A stretch of DNA of 5,301 bases from an uncultured bacterium (lineage in GTDB: Bacteria; Verrucomicrobiota; Lentisphaeria; Victivallales; UBA1829): NCBI GenBank assembly GCA_900549045.1, contig URNE01000201.1, positions 1 through 5,301 on the forward strand, read 5' to 3'. Shown one piece after another: positions 1-5,301 of the stretch. The notes beneath the pieces were generated by a model that worked only from the letters and a program-made list of their open reading frames with translations, was not told the origin of the DNA and made no database searches. Positions within the stretch are counted from its first letter, which is position 1; each line of letters opens with the position of its first letter. The position numbers were made by a program, and so were the translations under genes.

Positions 1-725
1 TTCCGGCTGTTGACAAGGCCCTTGCGGTTATAGAGTTTTTGTGTGCGCAGGGACGGCCGGTGACGCAGATTGAGATCAACCGGAGCGCGGGCGTGACCGC
101 GACGACGGGCTACCGGATCGTGCAGAGTCTGATGAAGCACAACTGGATCCGGCGGAATCCGAACAACACGTATTCACTCTCCATCGGCATGGTCGGGGTT
201 CTGATGCACTCGCAGCGGAACGGTTTTCTGTTCAGCTCGGCGCAGTCGGTACTGGATCGTCTTTCCACGGAAACGAAACTGACGTGCAAACTTTCGATCC
301 GCCAGTGGAATGAACAGGTTGCCGTGCTGCGAGCGGAATCCCCGGAGCCGTTCGCGGTAGGCGGGAAAAACGGCGTGCGCTTTCCGGTGATTGAAGGTTC
401 GGTGGGAGCCGCGCTTCTTGCGGGAGAAGCCGATGATGAAATCCGGGCGCTTGCCGAACGGACGGCGGATGATATTGCGGAGAAGCGGGATGCGGCTCTT
501 CTTCTGCGGCGTGTTTCGGAAGTCCGCGCGAAAGGCTGGATTTTCAACCGCGGGAACAGCCGCTGGCGCGTGGATGCGCTCTCCATGCCGGTTCACGATT
601 CCGGCGGAGCTGTTGCGGCGGCGCTGACGCTGCTCGGCATTCAGGATGATTTTACGGATTCCAACCTTCCGAAACGGGTTGCTGCGTTGAAACGCGCAGT
701 TGCTGAAATTGAAAAAGAACTCTAA
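1..725 (+). CDS. IclR-family transcriptional regulator (5' end cut off by the window)
   Basis: This is a DNA-binding regulator of the IclR family, which usually controls sugar-acid or aromatic-acid catabolism by binding a small organic acid. The frame is open from base 3, so the true start lies upstream; 240 codons are visible. Visible residues 1-13 (PAVDKALAVIEFL) match the first helix of IclR winged-helix domains, which normally sits close to the N terminus, so probably only a few to about 25 residues are missing. The helix-turn-helix spans about residues 20-45 (VTQIEINRSAGV, then TATTGYRIVQSL), with the wing at about 47-59. The effector domain follows from about 70 to 235, with its expected GSVGAALLAG stretch and a C-terminal 'MPVHDSGGAVAAALTLLG' strand pair. 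A TTG at base 39 would delete the first helix and is rejected as the start. It ends 24 bases before the dehydratase gene with no terminator between, so it is probably co-transcribed and may regulate its own operon. The family call is firm; the ligand is unknown. Confidence 0.9.
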   Translation, partial: PAVDKALAVIEFLCAQGRPVTQIEINRSAGVTATTGYRIVQSLMKHNWIRRNPNNTYSLSIGMVGVLMHSQRNGFLFSSAQSVLDRLSTETKLTCKLSIRQWNEQVAVLRAESPEPFAVGGKNGVRFPVIEGSVGAALLAGEADDEIRALAERTADDIAEKRDAALLLRRVSEVRAKGWIFNRGNSRWRVDALSMPVHDSGGAVAAALTLLGIQDDFTDSNLPKRVAALKRAVAEIEKEL

Positions 726-749
726 AATTCAACATAAGGAACGAAAAAG

Positions 750-2066
750 ATGAAAATCGATCCCTCCACACTGAAAATCACCGACGTCCGCTTTGCGGAT
801 ATCGACGGTGCGCCGAAACGCTGCACACTGATCAAAGTCTACACGAACCAGGGGCTTGTCGGCTACGGCGAAGTCCGCGACGCCTCCAGCCGCACGTATG
901 CTGCGATGCTTAAGAGCCGCATTCTCGGTGAGAATCCGTGCAATCCGGAAAAGATCTTCCGCCGCATCAAACAGTTCGGCGGCGATTCGCGTCAGGCGGG
1001 CGGAGTCTGCGGACTCGAGCTGGCGATGTGGGACCTCGCGGGCAAGGCCTGGGGCGTGCCGGTCTGGCAGCTTCTCGGCGGGAAATACCGCGATAAAATC
1101 CGGTGCTACTGCGATACCGATTCCGAAGGCGGCGGACGCGACATGGGCAAAGCTCTCAAGGAGCGCATGGCAAAGGGCTTCACCTTTCTCAAGATGGATC
1201 TCGGCATTGAACTGCTGATGGACGTTCCCGGCGCGCTTTCCGCTCCGCTCGGCTTCCTTGAGAAGATGCGCGAATACAAACACACGGTTTTCAGCACGCC
1301 GCACGGCTCGATCGACCCGCGCGCGATGCGCGGAGAGGCATACGACCTCTTCAACACGGCGCACCCGTTCACCGGAATCCATATCACGGAAGTCGGACTC
1401 GACTATCTGGAGAAGTACATGGCGGACGTCCGTGCGGAGATCGGCTATGAAGTTCCGATTGCGATCGATCACCTCGGACACATCCCGCTGGAAGACTGCA
1501 TCAAGCTCGGCAAACGTCTTGAGAAATACAATCTCGCCTGGATGGAAGACCCGGTGCCCTGGCAGTATACGCAGCAGTATGTCCGTCTTGCCAATTCCAC
1601 GACGACTCCGCTCGGAACCGGAGAGGATATGTATCTGAAAGAGTCGTTCAAACCTCTTCTGGAAGCCGGCGCGCTTGCGGTCATTCACCCCGACCTGCTC
1701 ACGGCGGGCGGAATTCTTGAAACGAAGAAGATCGGCGACATGGCGGAAGAGTATGGCGTCCAGATGAACATCCACATGGCGGAAAGCCCGATCGCCTGCA
1801 TGGCGGCGGTGCACGTCGCTGCGGCGACCCGCAACTTCATGGCGCTCGAACTTCATTCCGTCGACGTTCCGTGGTGGGGCGACCTGGTCAATCCCGCGCT
1901 CCGTTACGACGGCGGTTACATCACGGTTCCGGATACTCCGGGCCTCGGCATCGAATCGCTGAATGAAGATCTCATCAGGGAAAAGCTCCATGCCGACTTC
2001 CCCGAAGCCTGGGCTCCCACGACCGAGTGGGACAAGGAATGGGCGAACGACCGCCAGTGGTCCTGA
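750..2066 (+). CDS. enolase-superfamily (mandelate racemase/muconate lactonizing type) enzyme, probable acid-sugar dehydratase
   Basis: This predicted cytoplasmic, Mg-dependent enzyme of 438 residues is of the type that abstracts the alpha proton of a carboxylate; sugar-acid dehydratases are the commonest activity in this subgroup. The capping domain covers about residues 1-130 and the last part of the chain; the barrel lies between. Likely metal ligands are D240 (IAIDHLGH), E266 (WMEDP) and E292 (GTGED). A KMD motif (K148, D150) ends barrel strand 2. D315 (HPDLLTAGG) and H342 (NIHMAES) form a candidate Asp-His dyad with the 27-residue spacing of mandelate racemase. About 90 residues separate K148 from D240, against about 30 in mandelate racemase, so there is a large insertion after strand 2. 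AAGGA at 736-740 precedes the ATG by nine bases. From memory the sequence resembles a common but functionally unassigned family often found beside RraA-like genes. Superfamily is certain, dehydration likely, substrate unknown. An epimerase or racemase remains possible. Confidence 0.9.
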   Translation: MKIDPSTLKITDVRFADIDGAPKRCTLIKVYTNQGLVGYGEVRDASSRTYAAMLKSRILGENPCNPEKIFRRIKQFGGDSRQAGGVCGLELAMWDLAGKAWGVPVWQLLGGKYRDKIRCYCDTDSEGGGRDMGKALKERMAKGFTFLKMDLGIELLMDVPGALSAPLGFLEKMREYKHTVFSTPHGSIDPRAMRGEAYDLFNTAHPFTGIHITEVGLDYLEKYMADVRAEIGYEVPIAIDHLGHIPLEDCIKLGKRLEKYNLAWMEDPVPWQYTQQYVRLANSTTTPLGTGEDMYLKESFKPLLEAGALAVIHPDLLTAGGILETKKIGDMAEEYGVQMNIHMAESPIACMAAVHVAAATRNFMALELHSVDVPWWGDLVNPALRYDGGYITVPDTPGLGIESLNEDLIREKLHADFPEAWAPTTEWDKEWANDRQWS

Positions 2067-2106
2067 TTTCAACTCACTGCCAACATCAATATAAGGAGAA
2101 ACAACC

Positions 2107-2862
2107 ATGCCGTCTCTGAAAGACATGCGTGAAAAAGCACAGGAAGCCGGTCTGATGAAACTCGACCGTCTGATCAAAAACCGTCAGCACATTCCGAACA
2201 ACGAATTCCCGATTCCGCTCAAGGAACTCTGCGAACGCTACGAAAAACTTTACACAGGCTGCATCAACGACGTGATGCGCGAGCTCTGTCTCCTCAACCA
2301 GAATCTTCCCTCCGACATCATGCCGCTGCGGGATGAAATGGTCGTCTGCGGCGAAGCGTTCACTGTCAAGAGCGCCCCGAACTGCATGATCGAAGGCGAA
2401 ATGACCTTCCGTGCGCAGATGCTCGACGACATGAAGCCGGAAGGCCTCGTCGTCTGGGACACTTCGAACGACACGGAAGCCTCCCTCTGGGGCGGCGTCA
2501 TGACCGCGACCGCTATTACGAAAAAAATCCGCGGCGCCGTCATCGCGGGAGGAATCCGCGACACCAAGCAGATTCTGGAACAGAACTTTCCCGTCTTCTA
2601 CAAATACCGCACCAGCAACGGCTCCCTCGGACGCTGCATGATTACGCACTATCAGGTCCCCGTCAAGATCGGCAAAGTCACGGTCCGTCCCGGCGACATT
2701 ATTTTCGGCGACATCGACGGTGTGCTCTGCATCCCGCGCGAAATCGCCTACGACGTGCTCCTCCGCGCGGAAGCCATTCAGCGCAACGAAGTCGATATCT
2801 TCGACTGGGTTCACAGCGGCGACACGATTCAGGAAATCATTGCCAAAGGCGGTTACTTTTAA
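2107..2862 (+). CDS. RraA-like / HMG-aldolase-type protein, probable 2-oxo-acid aldolase
   Basis: This protein has 251 residues and the RraA/demethylmenaquinone-methyltransferase-like fold. Members include divalent-metal pyruvate aldolases (4-hydroxy-4-methyl-2-oxoglutarate aldolase) as well as the E. coli RNase E inhibitor RraA. Core signatures are VVWDTS (116-120), WGGVMTATA (128-136), AGGIRDTKQI (147-156, with the paired R151-D152 used by the aldolases for substrate and metal binding) and GDIIFGDIDGVLCIP (196-210). About 45 N-terminal residues precede the usual start of the core, so the protein is longer than classical RraA (about 160 residues). AAGGAG at 2093-2098, eight bases before the ATG, supports the start. 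There is no signal peptide or membrane segment. Beside a dehydratase-like gene, the simplest role is retro-aldol cleavage of a 2-keto-3-deoxy acid to a 2-oxo acid plus an aldehyde; this is inferred from context. Automated names such as 'regulator of RNase E' would probably mislead here. Confidence 0.87.
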   Translation: MPSLKDMREKAQEAGLMKLDRLIKNRQHIPNNEFPIPLKELCERYEKLYTGCINDVMRELCLLNQNLPSDIMPLRDEMVVCGEAFTVKSAPNCMIEGEMTFRAQMLDDMKPEGLVVWDTSNDTEASLWGGVMTATAITKKIRGAVIAGGIRDTKQILEQNFPVFYKYRTSNGSLGRCMITHYQVPVKIGKVTVRPGDIIFGDIDGVLCIPREIAYDVLLRAEAIQRNEVDIFDWVHSGDTIQEIIAKGGYF

Positions 2863-2880
2863 TTCAGGAGAAACAGGATC

Positions 2881-4350
2881 ATGTTCGATATAAGCAAATT
2901 CAGCTCTGCCATGTCGCAAGGTTACTGGATGCGCTGGAATGAAGATGTGCAGAACAGAATCGACCGCGACATTGAAGCCAACCGGAAAGCGGACGGCTCC
3001 TTCCGCATCGACGGCATTCCCGCCGGAGCGGAGGTCAAAGTCGAACAGACGGAGAGTGAATTCATTTTCGGCGCTCATATCTTCAACTTCGATCAGCTTG
3101 GAAGCGATGAACGCAATGCGAAATACAAGGCGCTCTACGGAACGCTCTTCAACTCCGCGACGATTGCGTTTTACTGGCAGACGCTTGAACCGGAAGAGGG
3201 GAAGCCGCGTTTCCGCGCCGAGTACCGCGACACCGCTGATTTCTGGAACAGATGCCCGGAGCCGAAGCTCCAGCCGCATTGGCGCAGACCTGCGGTGGAT
3301 CCCGTCGTCGATTTCTGCCTGAGCAAGGGGATCCGTCTGCACGGACACCCGCTTGTGTGGAGCAGCAACCGCTGGCAGGTTCCCTTCTGGCTCTTTGCCA
3401 AGATTCCGATCGATGCGCTCGCAAAGGCGAACTTCAAACGCAATCCGGTCAATGGAACCCTTGAAAATGACGCAACGCATGCAGTGTTCGGCGATATGAG
3501 CGCGGAGGAATTCGCGGACAAGTACCCCGAATATGCCGCCGAGCTGAACGCCGTCGTCGCACGCCGCATCATGGAAATCGCGTGCCGCTATGGCGACAAA
3601 ATTGACAGCTGGGACGTGGTAAACGAGAGCGCGACGGATTACGGCAACGGTCTCATGATTCCCGGTTCGCGCATCTGCAAGGCCGGCTGCGGTCCGATGC
3701 CGGGCGACTACACCTATCGCGGATTCAAGATTGCCGAAAGCATTCTCCCCGCGCACGCCAAGCTCAACATCAACGATTACAACATGGGCGACGAGTATTT
3801 GAAACAGACCCGCGATCTGCTGAACCGCGGCTGCAAAATCGACATCATGGGTGCGCAGATGCATCTGTTCAATCCGCAGCAGTGTCTGGATATCGCGGAC
3901 GGCGTTTCCGACAATCAGGCACCTGTTCCGGTGACGGAGACGTTTGAGCGTCTGGGCAGAGCCGGTCTTCCGATTCACCTGAGCGAAGTCACGATCACGG
4001 CTCCGCACAACGATGAGCGCGGACAGGCGATTCAGGCGGTCATGATGCACAACCTGTACCGTCTGTGGTTCAGTTTGAAACCGATGATGGGCATCACCTG
4101 GTGGAATGTCGTCGATGACTGCGGCGCTCCGGGAGAACCCTCCGTTTCCGGACTTTTCAGCCGCAACATGGAGCCGAAACCCGCGTATTTTGCCATGAAC
4201 GATCTTGTCAACAACGCGTGGAAGACCCGGACATGCGTGAAAGCCGGAAAGAATGGCGAAGTGGAATTCCGCGGTTTCCGCGGGACCTACAGACTGACCT
4301 GGCTTGACGCTTCCGGAAAAGAGTGTTCCAAAGAGGTCGTTCTTCATTAA
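2881..4350 (+). CDS. divergent family 10 glycoside hydrolase, predicted cytoplasmic
   Basis: This protein has 489 residues and is a retaining beta-glycanase-type (GH10) TIM barrel. The acid/base is E249 in WDVVNE (244-249) and the nucleophile is E369 in HLSEV (366-370). Supporting landmarks are HGHPLVW (154-160), MGAQMHL with H328 before the nucleophile strand, GITWWNVVDD (404-413) and the EPKPAY tail of the barrel (431-436). Residues 1 to about 65 form an N-terminal beta-type segment (…GAEVKVEQTESEFIFGAHIF), and about 455-489 a short C-terminal beta segment (VEFRGFRGTYRLTWL); both resemble add-ons seen on GH10 proteins of Planctomycetota/Verrucomicrobiota. The N terminus is charged and has no hydrophobic core, so no signal peptide is visible. 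The usual ENEMKW subsite motif is replaced by TIAFYWQ (94-100), and WHSQ by WSSN (160-163), so specificity may differ from xylanase. AGGAG at 2866-2870 lies ten bases before the ATG. Family is secure; substrate is not. Confidence 0.92.
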   Translation: MFDISKFSSAMSQGYWMRWNEDVQNRIDRDIEANRKADGSFRIDGIPAGAEVKVEQTESEFIFGAHIFNFDQLGSDERNAKYKALYGTLFNSATIAFYWQTLEPEEGKPRFRAEYRDTADFWNRCPEPKLQPHWRRPAVDPVVDFCLSKGIRLHGHPLVWSSNRWQVPFWLFAKIPIDALAKANFKRNPVNGTLENDATHAVFGDMSAEEFADKYPEYAAELNAVVARRIMEIACRYGDKIDSWDVVNESATDYGNGLMIPGSRICKAGCGPMPGDYTYRGFKIAESILPAHAKLNINDYNMGDEYLKQTRDLLNRGCKIDIMGAQMHLFNPQQCLDIADGVSDNQAPVPVTETFERLGRAGLPIHLSEVTITAPHNDERGQAIQAVMMHNLYRLWFSLKPMMGITWWNVVDDCGAPGEPSVSGLFSRNMEPKPAYFAMNDLVNNAWKTRTCVKAGKNGEVEFRGFRGTYRLTWLDASGKECSKEVVLH

Positions 4351-4355
4351 AGGAG
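4351..4355 (+). promoter_or_regulatory. ribosome binding site that fixes the dehydrogenase start
   Basis: AGGAG begins directly after the TAA of the glycoside hydrolase gene and lies six bases before the ATG at 4362. It supports that ATG over an in-frame GTG at 4323, which lies inside the upstream gene without a comparable site. The tight spacing suggests translational coupling. Confidence 0.8.
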
Positions 4356-4361
4356 AAAAAA

Positions 4362-5117
4362 ATGAATGCAAATCCGTTTGATCTGAGCGGAAAGACCGCG
4401 CTTGTCACGGGGTCGAGCCGGGGAATCGGAAAGGCGATCGCCTTTCTGCTCGGCCGTTCCGGAGCGCACGTGATCTTCCACGGAGTCAAAATGAGCGATG
4501 CGCTTCAGTCAACGCTTTCCGAGGCGAAAGCGGAGGGAATCGAATGTTCCGCTCTGACCGCCGATCTCGGCTGCGAAGAATCCGCCGCAAAACTCGCCGC
4601 GGACTGTGCGGGGAAGGTGGATATCCTTGTCCTGAACGCATCGGTCCAGCAGTATATGCATCTGCGCGATTTTGAAACCCGGGAATTCGAGCGTGAGATC
4701 AACGCGAATCTCCGCAGCGCATATCTGATGCTGAAAGCGTTCCTCCCGCCGATGCAGGCGCGGAAATGGGGACGCGTCATCAGCGTGGGCAGTGTGAACC
4801 AGCTGCGTCCGGCGGCGCGCCTGAGCGTCTATTCCGTGACGAAAGCCGCGCTGCAGAATCTGATGGACAACGGTGCGAAGGAATATGCGTGCGACGGGAT
4901 TACGTTCAACACGATTGTTCCGGGCATTATCCGCACCGACCGCAACCGCGGGATTCTGTCCGATCCGGAGTGGATTCCGAAGCTTCAGGCGATGGTTCCC
5001 GCCGGACGGTTCGGCACATCGGAAGACTGCGCCGGAGCGGTGTTGCTTCTTGCCTCGGATGCCGGCAGTTACATCACCGGCGCTCAGATTCCGATCGCCG
5101 GAGGAATGCAGCTCTGA
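4362..5117 (+). CDS. short-chain dehydrogenase/reductase (classical SDR)
   Basis: This is a 251-residue NAD(P)-dependent oxidoreductase with a Rossmann fold, the usual length for a classical SDR. The cofactor motif is TGSSRGIG (16-23), and D68 in ADLG is the adenine-ring contact. The catalytic set is N116, S144 (SVGS), Y157 and K161 (YSVTK), followed by the PG turn (187-188) and a C-terminal YITGAQIPIAGG. The usual NNAG after strand 4 reads LNAS (91-94), a mild variation. No acidic residue is visible at the end of strand 2 (VIFHGVK, 37-43), so NADP(H) may be preferred; this is weak inference. The start is the ATG with AGGAG six bases upstream; 11 bases separate it from the glycoside hydrolase. 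It is the last gene before the terminator. Its likely job is oxidising or reducing a sugar or sugar acid in the same pathway. FabG-like annotation cannot be excluded by sequence alone, but the context argues against fatty acid synthesis. Confidence 0.92.
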   Translation: MNANPFDLSGKTALVTGSSRGIGKAIAFLLGRSGAHVIFHGVKMSDALQSTLSEAKAEGIECSALTADLGCEESAAKLAADCAGKVDILVLNASVQQYMHLRDFETREFEREINANLRSAYLMLKAFLPPMQARKWGRVISVGSVNQLRPAARLSVYSVTKAALQNLMDNGAKEYACDGITFNTIVPGIIRTDRNRGILSDPEWIPKLQAMVPAGRFGTSEDCAGAVLLLASDAGSYITGAQIPIAGGMQL

Positions 5118-5122
5118 TTTTT

Positions 5123-5165
5123 ATCCCGTGTGCGGAATTTTCATGATTTCCCACACGGGATTTTT
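5123..5165 (+). terminator. Rho-independent terminator closing the operon
   Basis: A ten-base-pair perfect stem (5123-5132 with 5152-5161) is continued, after a single bulged C at 5133, by four more pairs (GGAA 5134-5137 with TTCC 5148-5151), leaving a ten-base loop. A T-tract follows at once (5161-5165, then CTG and four more T). It lies six bases after the dehydrogenase stop codon. The opposite strand has no U-rich tail after the stem, so it should act only on the + strand. Confidence 0.9.
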
Positions 5166-5175
5166 CTGTTTTAAA

Positions 5176-5202
5176 CCGATTTGACAGGAACGGACAAATC
5201 GG
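5176..5202. repeat. perfect inverted repeat, possible operator
   Basis: CCGATTTG (5176-5183) and CAAATCGG (5195-5202) are perfect reverse complements separated by 11 bases. There is no T-tract after it and it lies just beyond the operon terminator, so a protein-binding site upstream of the next gene is more likely than a second terminator. The binding protein is unknown, and an incidental repeat remains possible. Confidence 0.45.
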
Positions 5203-5222
5203 CGCAAACAATGCAGGAAACA

Positions 5223-5237
5223 GAGACAGAATGTCTC
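5223..5237. repeat. short perfect inverted repeat, possible operator
   Basis: GAGACA (5223-5228) and TGTCTC (5232-5237) are perfect reverse complements around a three-base centre, making a 15-base dyad. Its centre is 41 bases from the centre of the neighbouring repeat, close to four helical turns. The arm sequences differ, so if both are real they probably bind different proteins. Six-base arms can occur by chance. Confidence 0.4.
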
Positions 5238-5269
5238 ATTTATAAAATTTTTCGAATCTCCGGATGATT

Positions 5270-5285
5270 TGGCAAGAATTATGCT
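5270..5285 (+). promoter_or_regulatory. candidate sigma-54 (-24/-12) promoter for a gene beyond the window
   Basis: TGGCAAG (5270-5276), four bases, then ATGCT (5281-5285) matches the consensus TGGCACG-N4-TTGCW at 10 of 12 defined positions. The invariant GG (5271) and GC (5283) are 12 bases apart, the exact spacing sigma-54 requires. Transcription would begin near 5296, so no coding sequence can be seen. Two inverted repeats lie about 66 and 107 bases upstream of that point, within a plausible range for enhancer-binding protein sites. This is consensus matching only. Confidence 0.45.
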
Positions 5286-5301
5286 TGAACTCCTTTCGAA
5301 A

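Larger units (their letters stand above)
1..5165 (+). other. probable single operon: regulator, dehydratase-like, aldolase-like, GH10, dehydrogenase
   Basis: Five genes on one strand are separated by 24, 40, 18 and 11 bases. None of the gaps contains a hairpin with a T-tract or an evident promoter, and the first clear terminator follows the fifth gene. The promoter and any earlier genes lie outside the window. Confidence 0.75.

Noticed and set aside
39..41. TTG as the start of the IclR gene
   Set aside because: The frame stays open upstream to the window edge, and codons from base 3 encode the conserved first helix (PAVDKALAVIEFL), so the real start is outside the window.
729..2177. A 482-codon open frame on the minus strand opposite the enolase-superfamily gene
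   Set aside because: It is a shadow of the coding strand: no recognisable motif, and it would overlap a gene with intact metal-ligand motifs.
4323..4325. GTG as an earlier start of the dehydrogenase
   Set aside because: It lies within the end of the GH10 gene, lacks a good ribosome binding site and would add 13 residues not typical of SDRs. The ATG at 4362 has AGGAG six bases upstream.
2086..4371. A 761-codon open frame on the minus strand spanning the aldolase-like and GH10 genes
   Set aside because: It runs antisense to two genes with clear catalytic motifs and good ribosome binding sites. Its translation shows no recognisable domain and has the Arg/His/Ala/Val/Phe-rich composition of a mirror frame created by GC-biased codon use.
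4640..4645. LNAS in place of NNAG in the dehydrogenase as a sign of inactivation
   Set aside because: The catalytic Asn, Ser, Tyr and Lys and the cofactor motif are all intact. Variation in NNAG occurs in active SDRs.
5181..5212. TTGACA at 5181-5186 as the -35 box of a sigma-70 promoter
   Set aside because: No -10-like hexamer occurs at 16-18 bases (the sequence there is GC/CA-rich), and the hexamer overlaps one arm of the inverted repeat, which could account for it.
5241..5246. TATAAA as a -10 box
   Set aside because: The 16-18 base spacing upstream gives only AAACAG-like sequence, with no -35 resemblance. It is AT-rich sequence without a supported partner.
5251..5300. TTCGAA occurring twice (5251-5256 and 5295-5300)
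   Set aside because: Two copies of a six-base palindrome 44 bases apart are compatible with chance, and no flanking similarity was seen.

Overview
The window carries five same-strand genes that read as the body of one catabolic operon, followed by a strong intrinsic terminator and the start of another, possibly separately controlled, unit. In order they are: an IclR-family regulator (5' end outside the window), an enolase-superfamily (mandelate racemase/muconate lactonizing type) acid-sugar dehydratase-like enzyme, an RraA/HMG-aldolase-like protein, a divergent family 10 glycoside hydrolase without a signal peptide, and a short-chain dehydrogenase/reductase. Gaps are 24, 40, 18 and 11 bases. 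The last four genes each have a purine-rich Shine-Dalgarno sequence (AAGGA or AGGAG), and no terminator lies between the genes.

The organism cannot be fixed from this sequence. It is moderately GC-rich with AGGAG-type ribosome binding sites. The proteins, especially the enolase-superfamily/RraA pair and the GH10 with an atypical FYW-type subsite motif, resemble from memory those of the Planctomycetota-Verrucomicrobiota-Lentisphaerota group. A Victivallis-like Lentisphaerota is a reasonable but unproven guess.

Functional reading (inference): an imported oligosaccharide or glycoside is cut in the cytoplasm by the GH10-like enzyme. A released sugar or sugar acid is oxidised or reduced by the dehydrogenase and dehydrated by the enolase-superfamily enzyme to a 2-keto-3-deoxy acid. 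The RraA-like protein then splits this by retro-aldol cleavage to pyruvate (or another 2-oxo acid) and an aldehyde. The IclR protein would sense a pathway acid, as KdgR-type members of its family do. The substrate is unknown, and the altered GH10 subsites argue against assuming plain xylan.

Bases 5118-5301 hold no gene. They contain a terminator hairpin (about 5123-5165), two unrelated perfect inverted repeats (5176-5202 and 5223-5237), and a sequence with the spacing and most bases of a sigma-54 -24/-12 promoter (5270-5285) pointing at a gene beyond the window edge.
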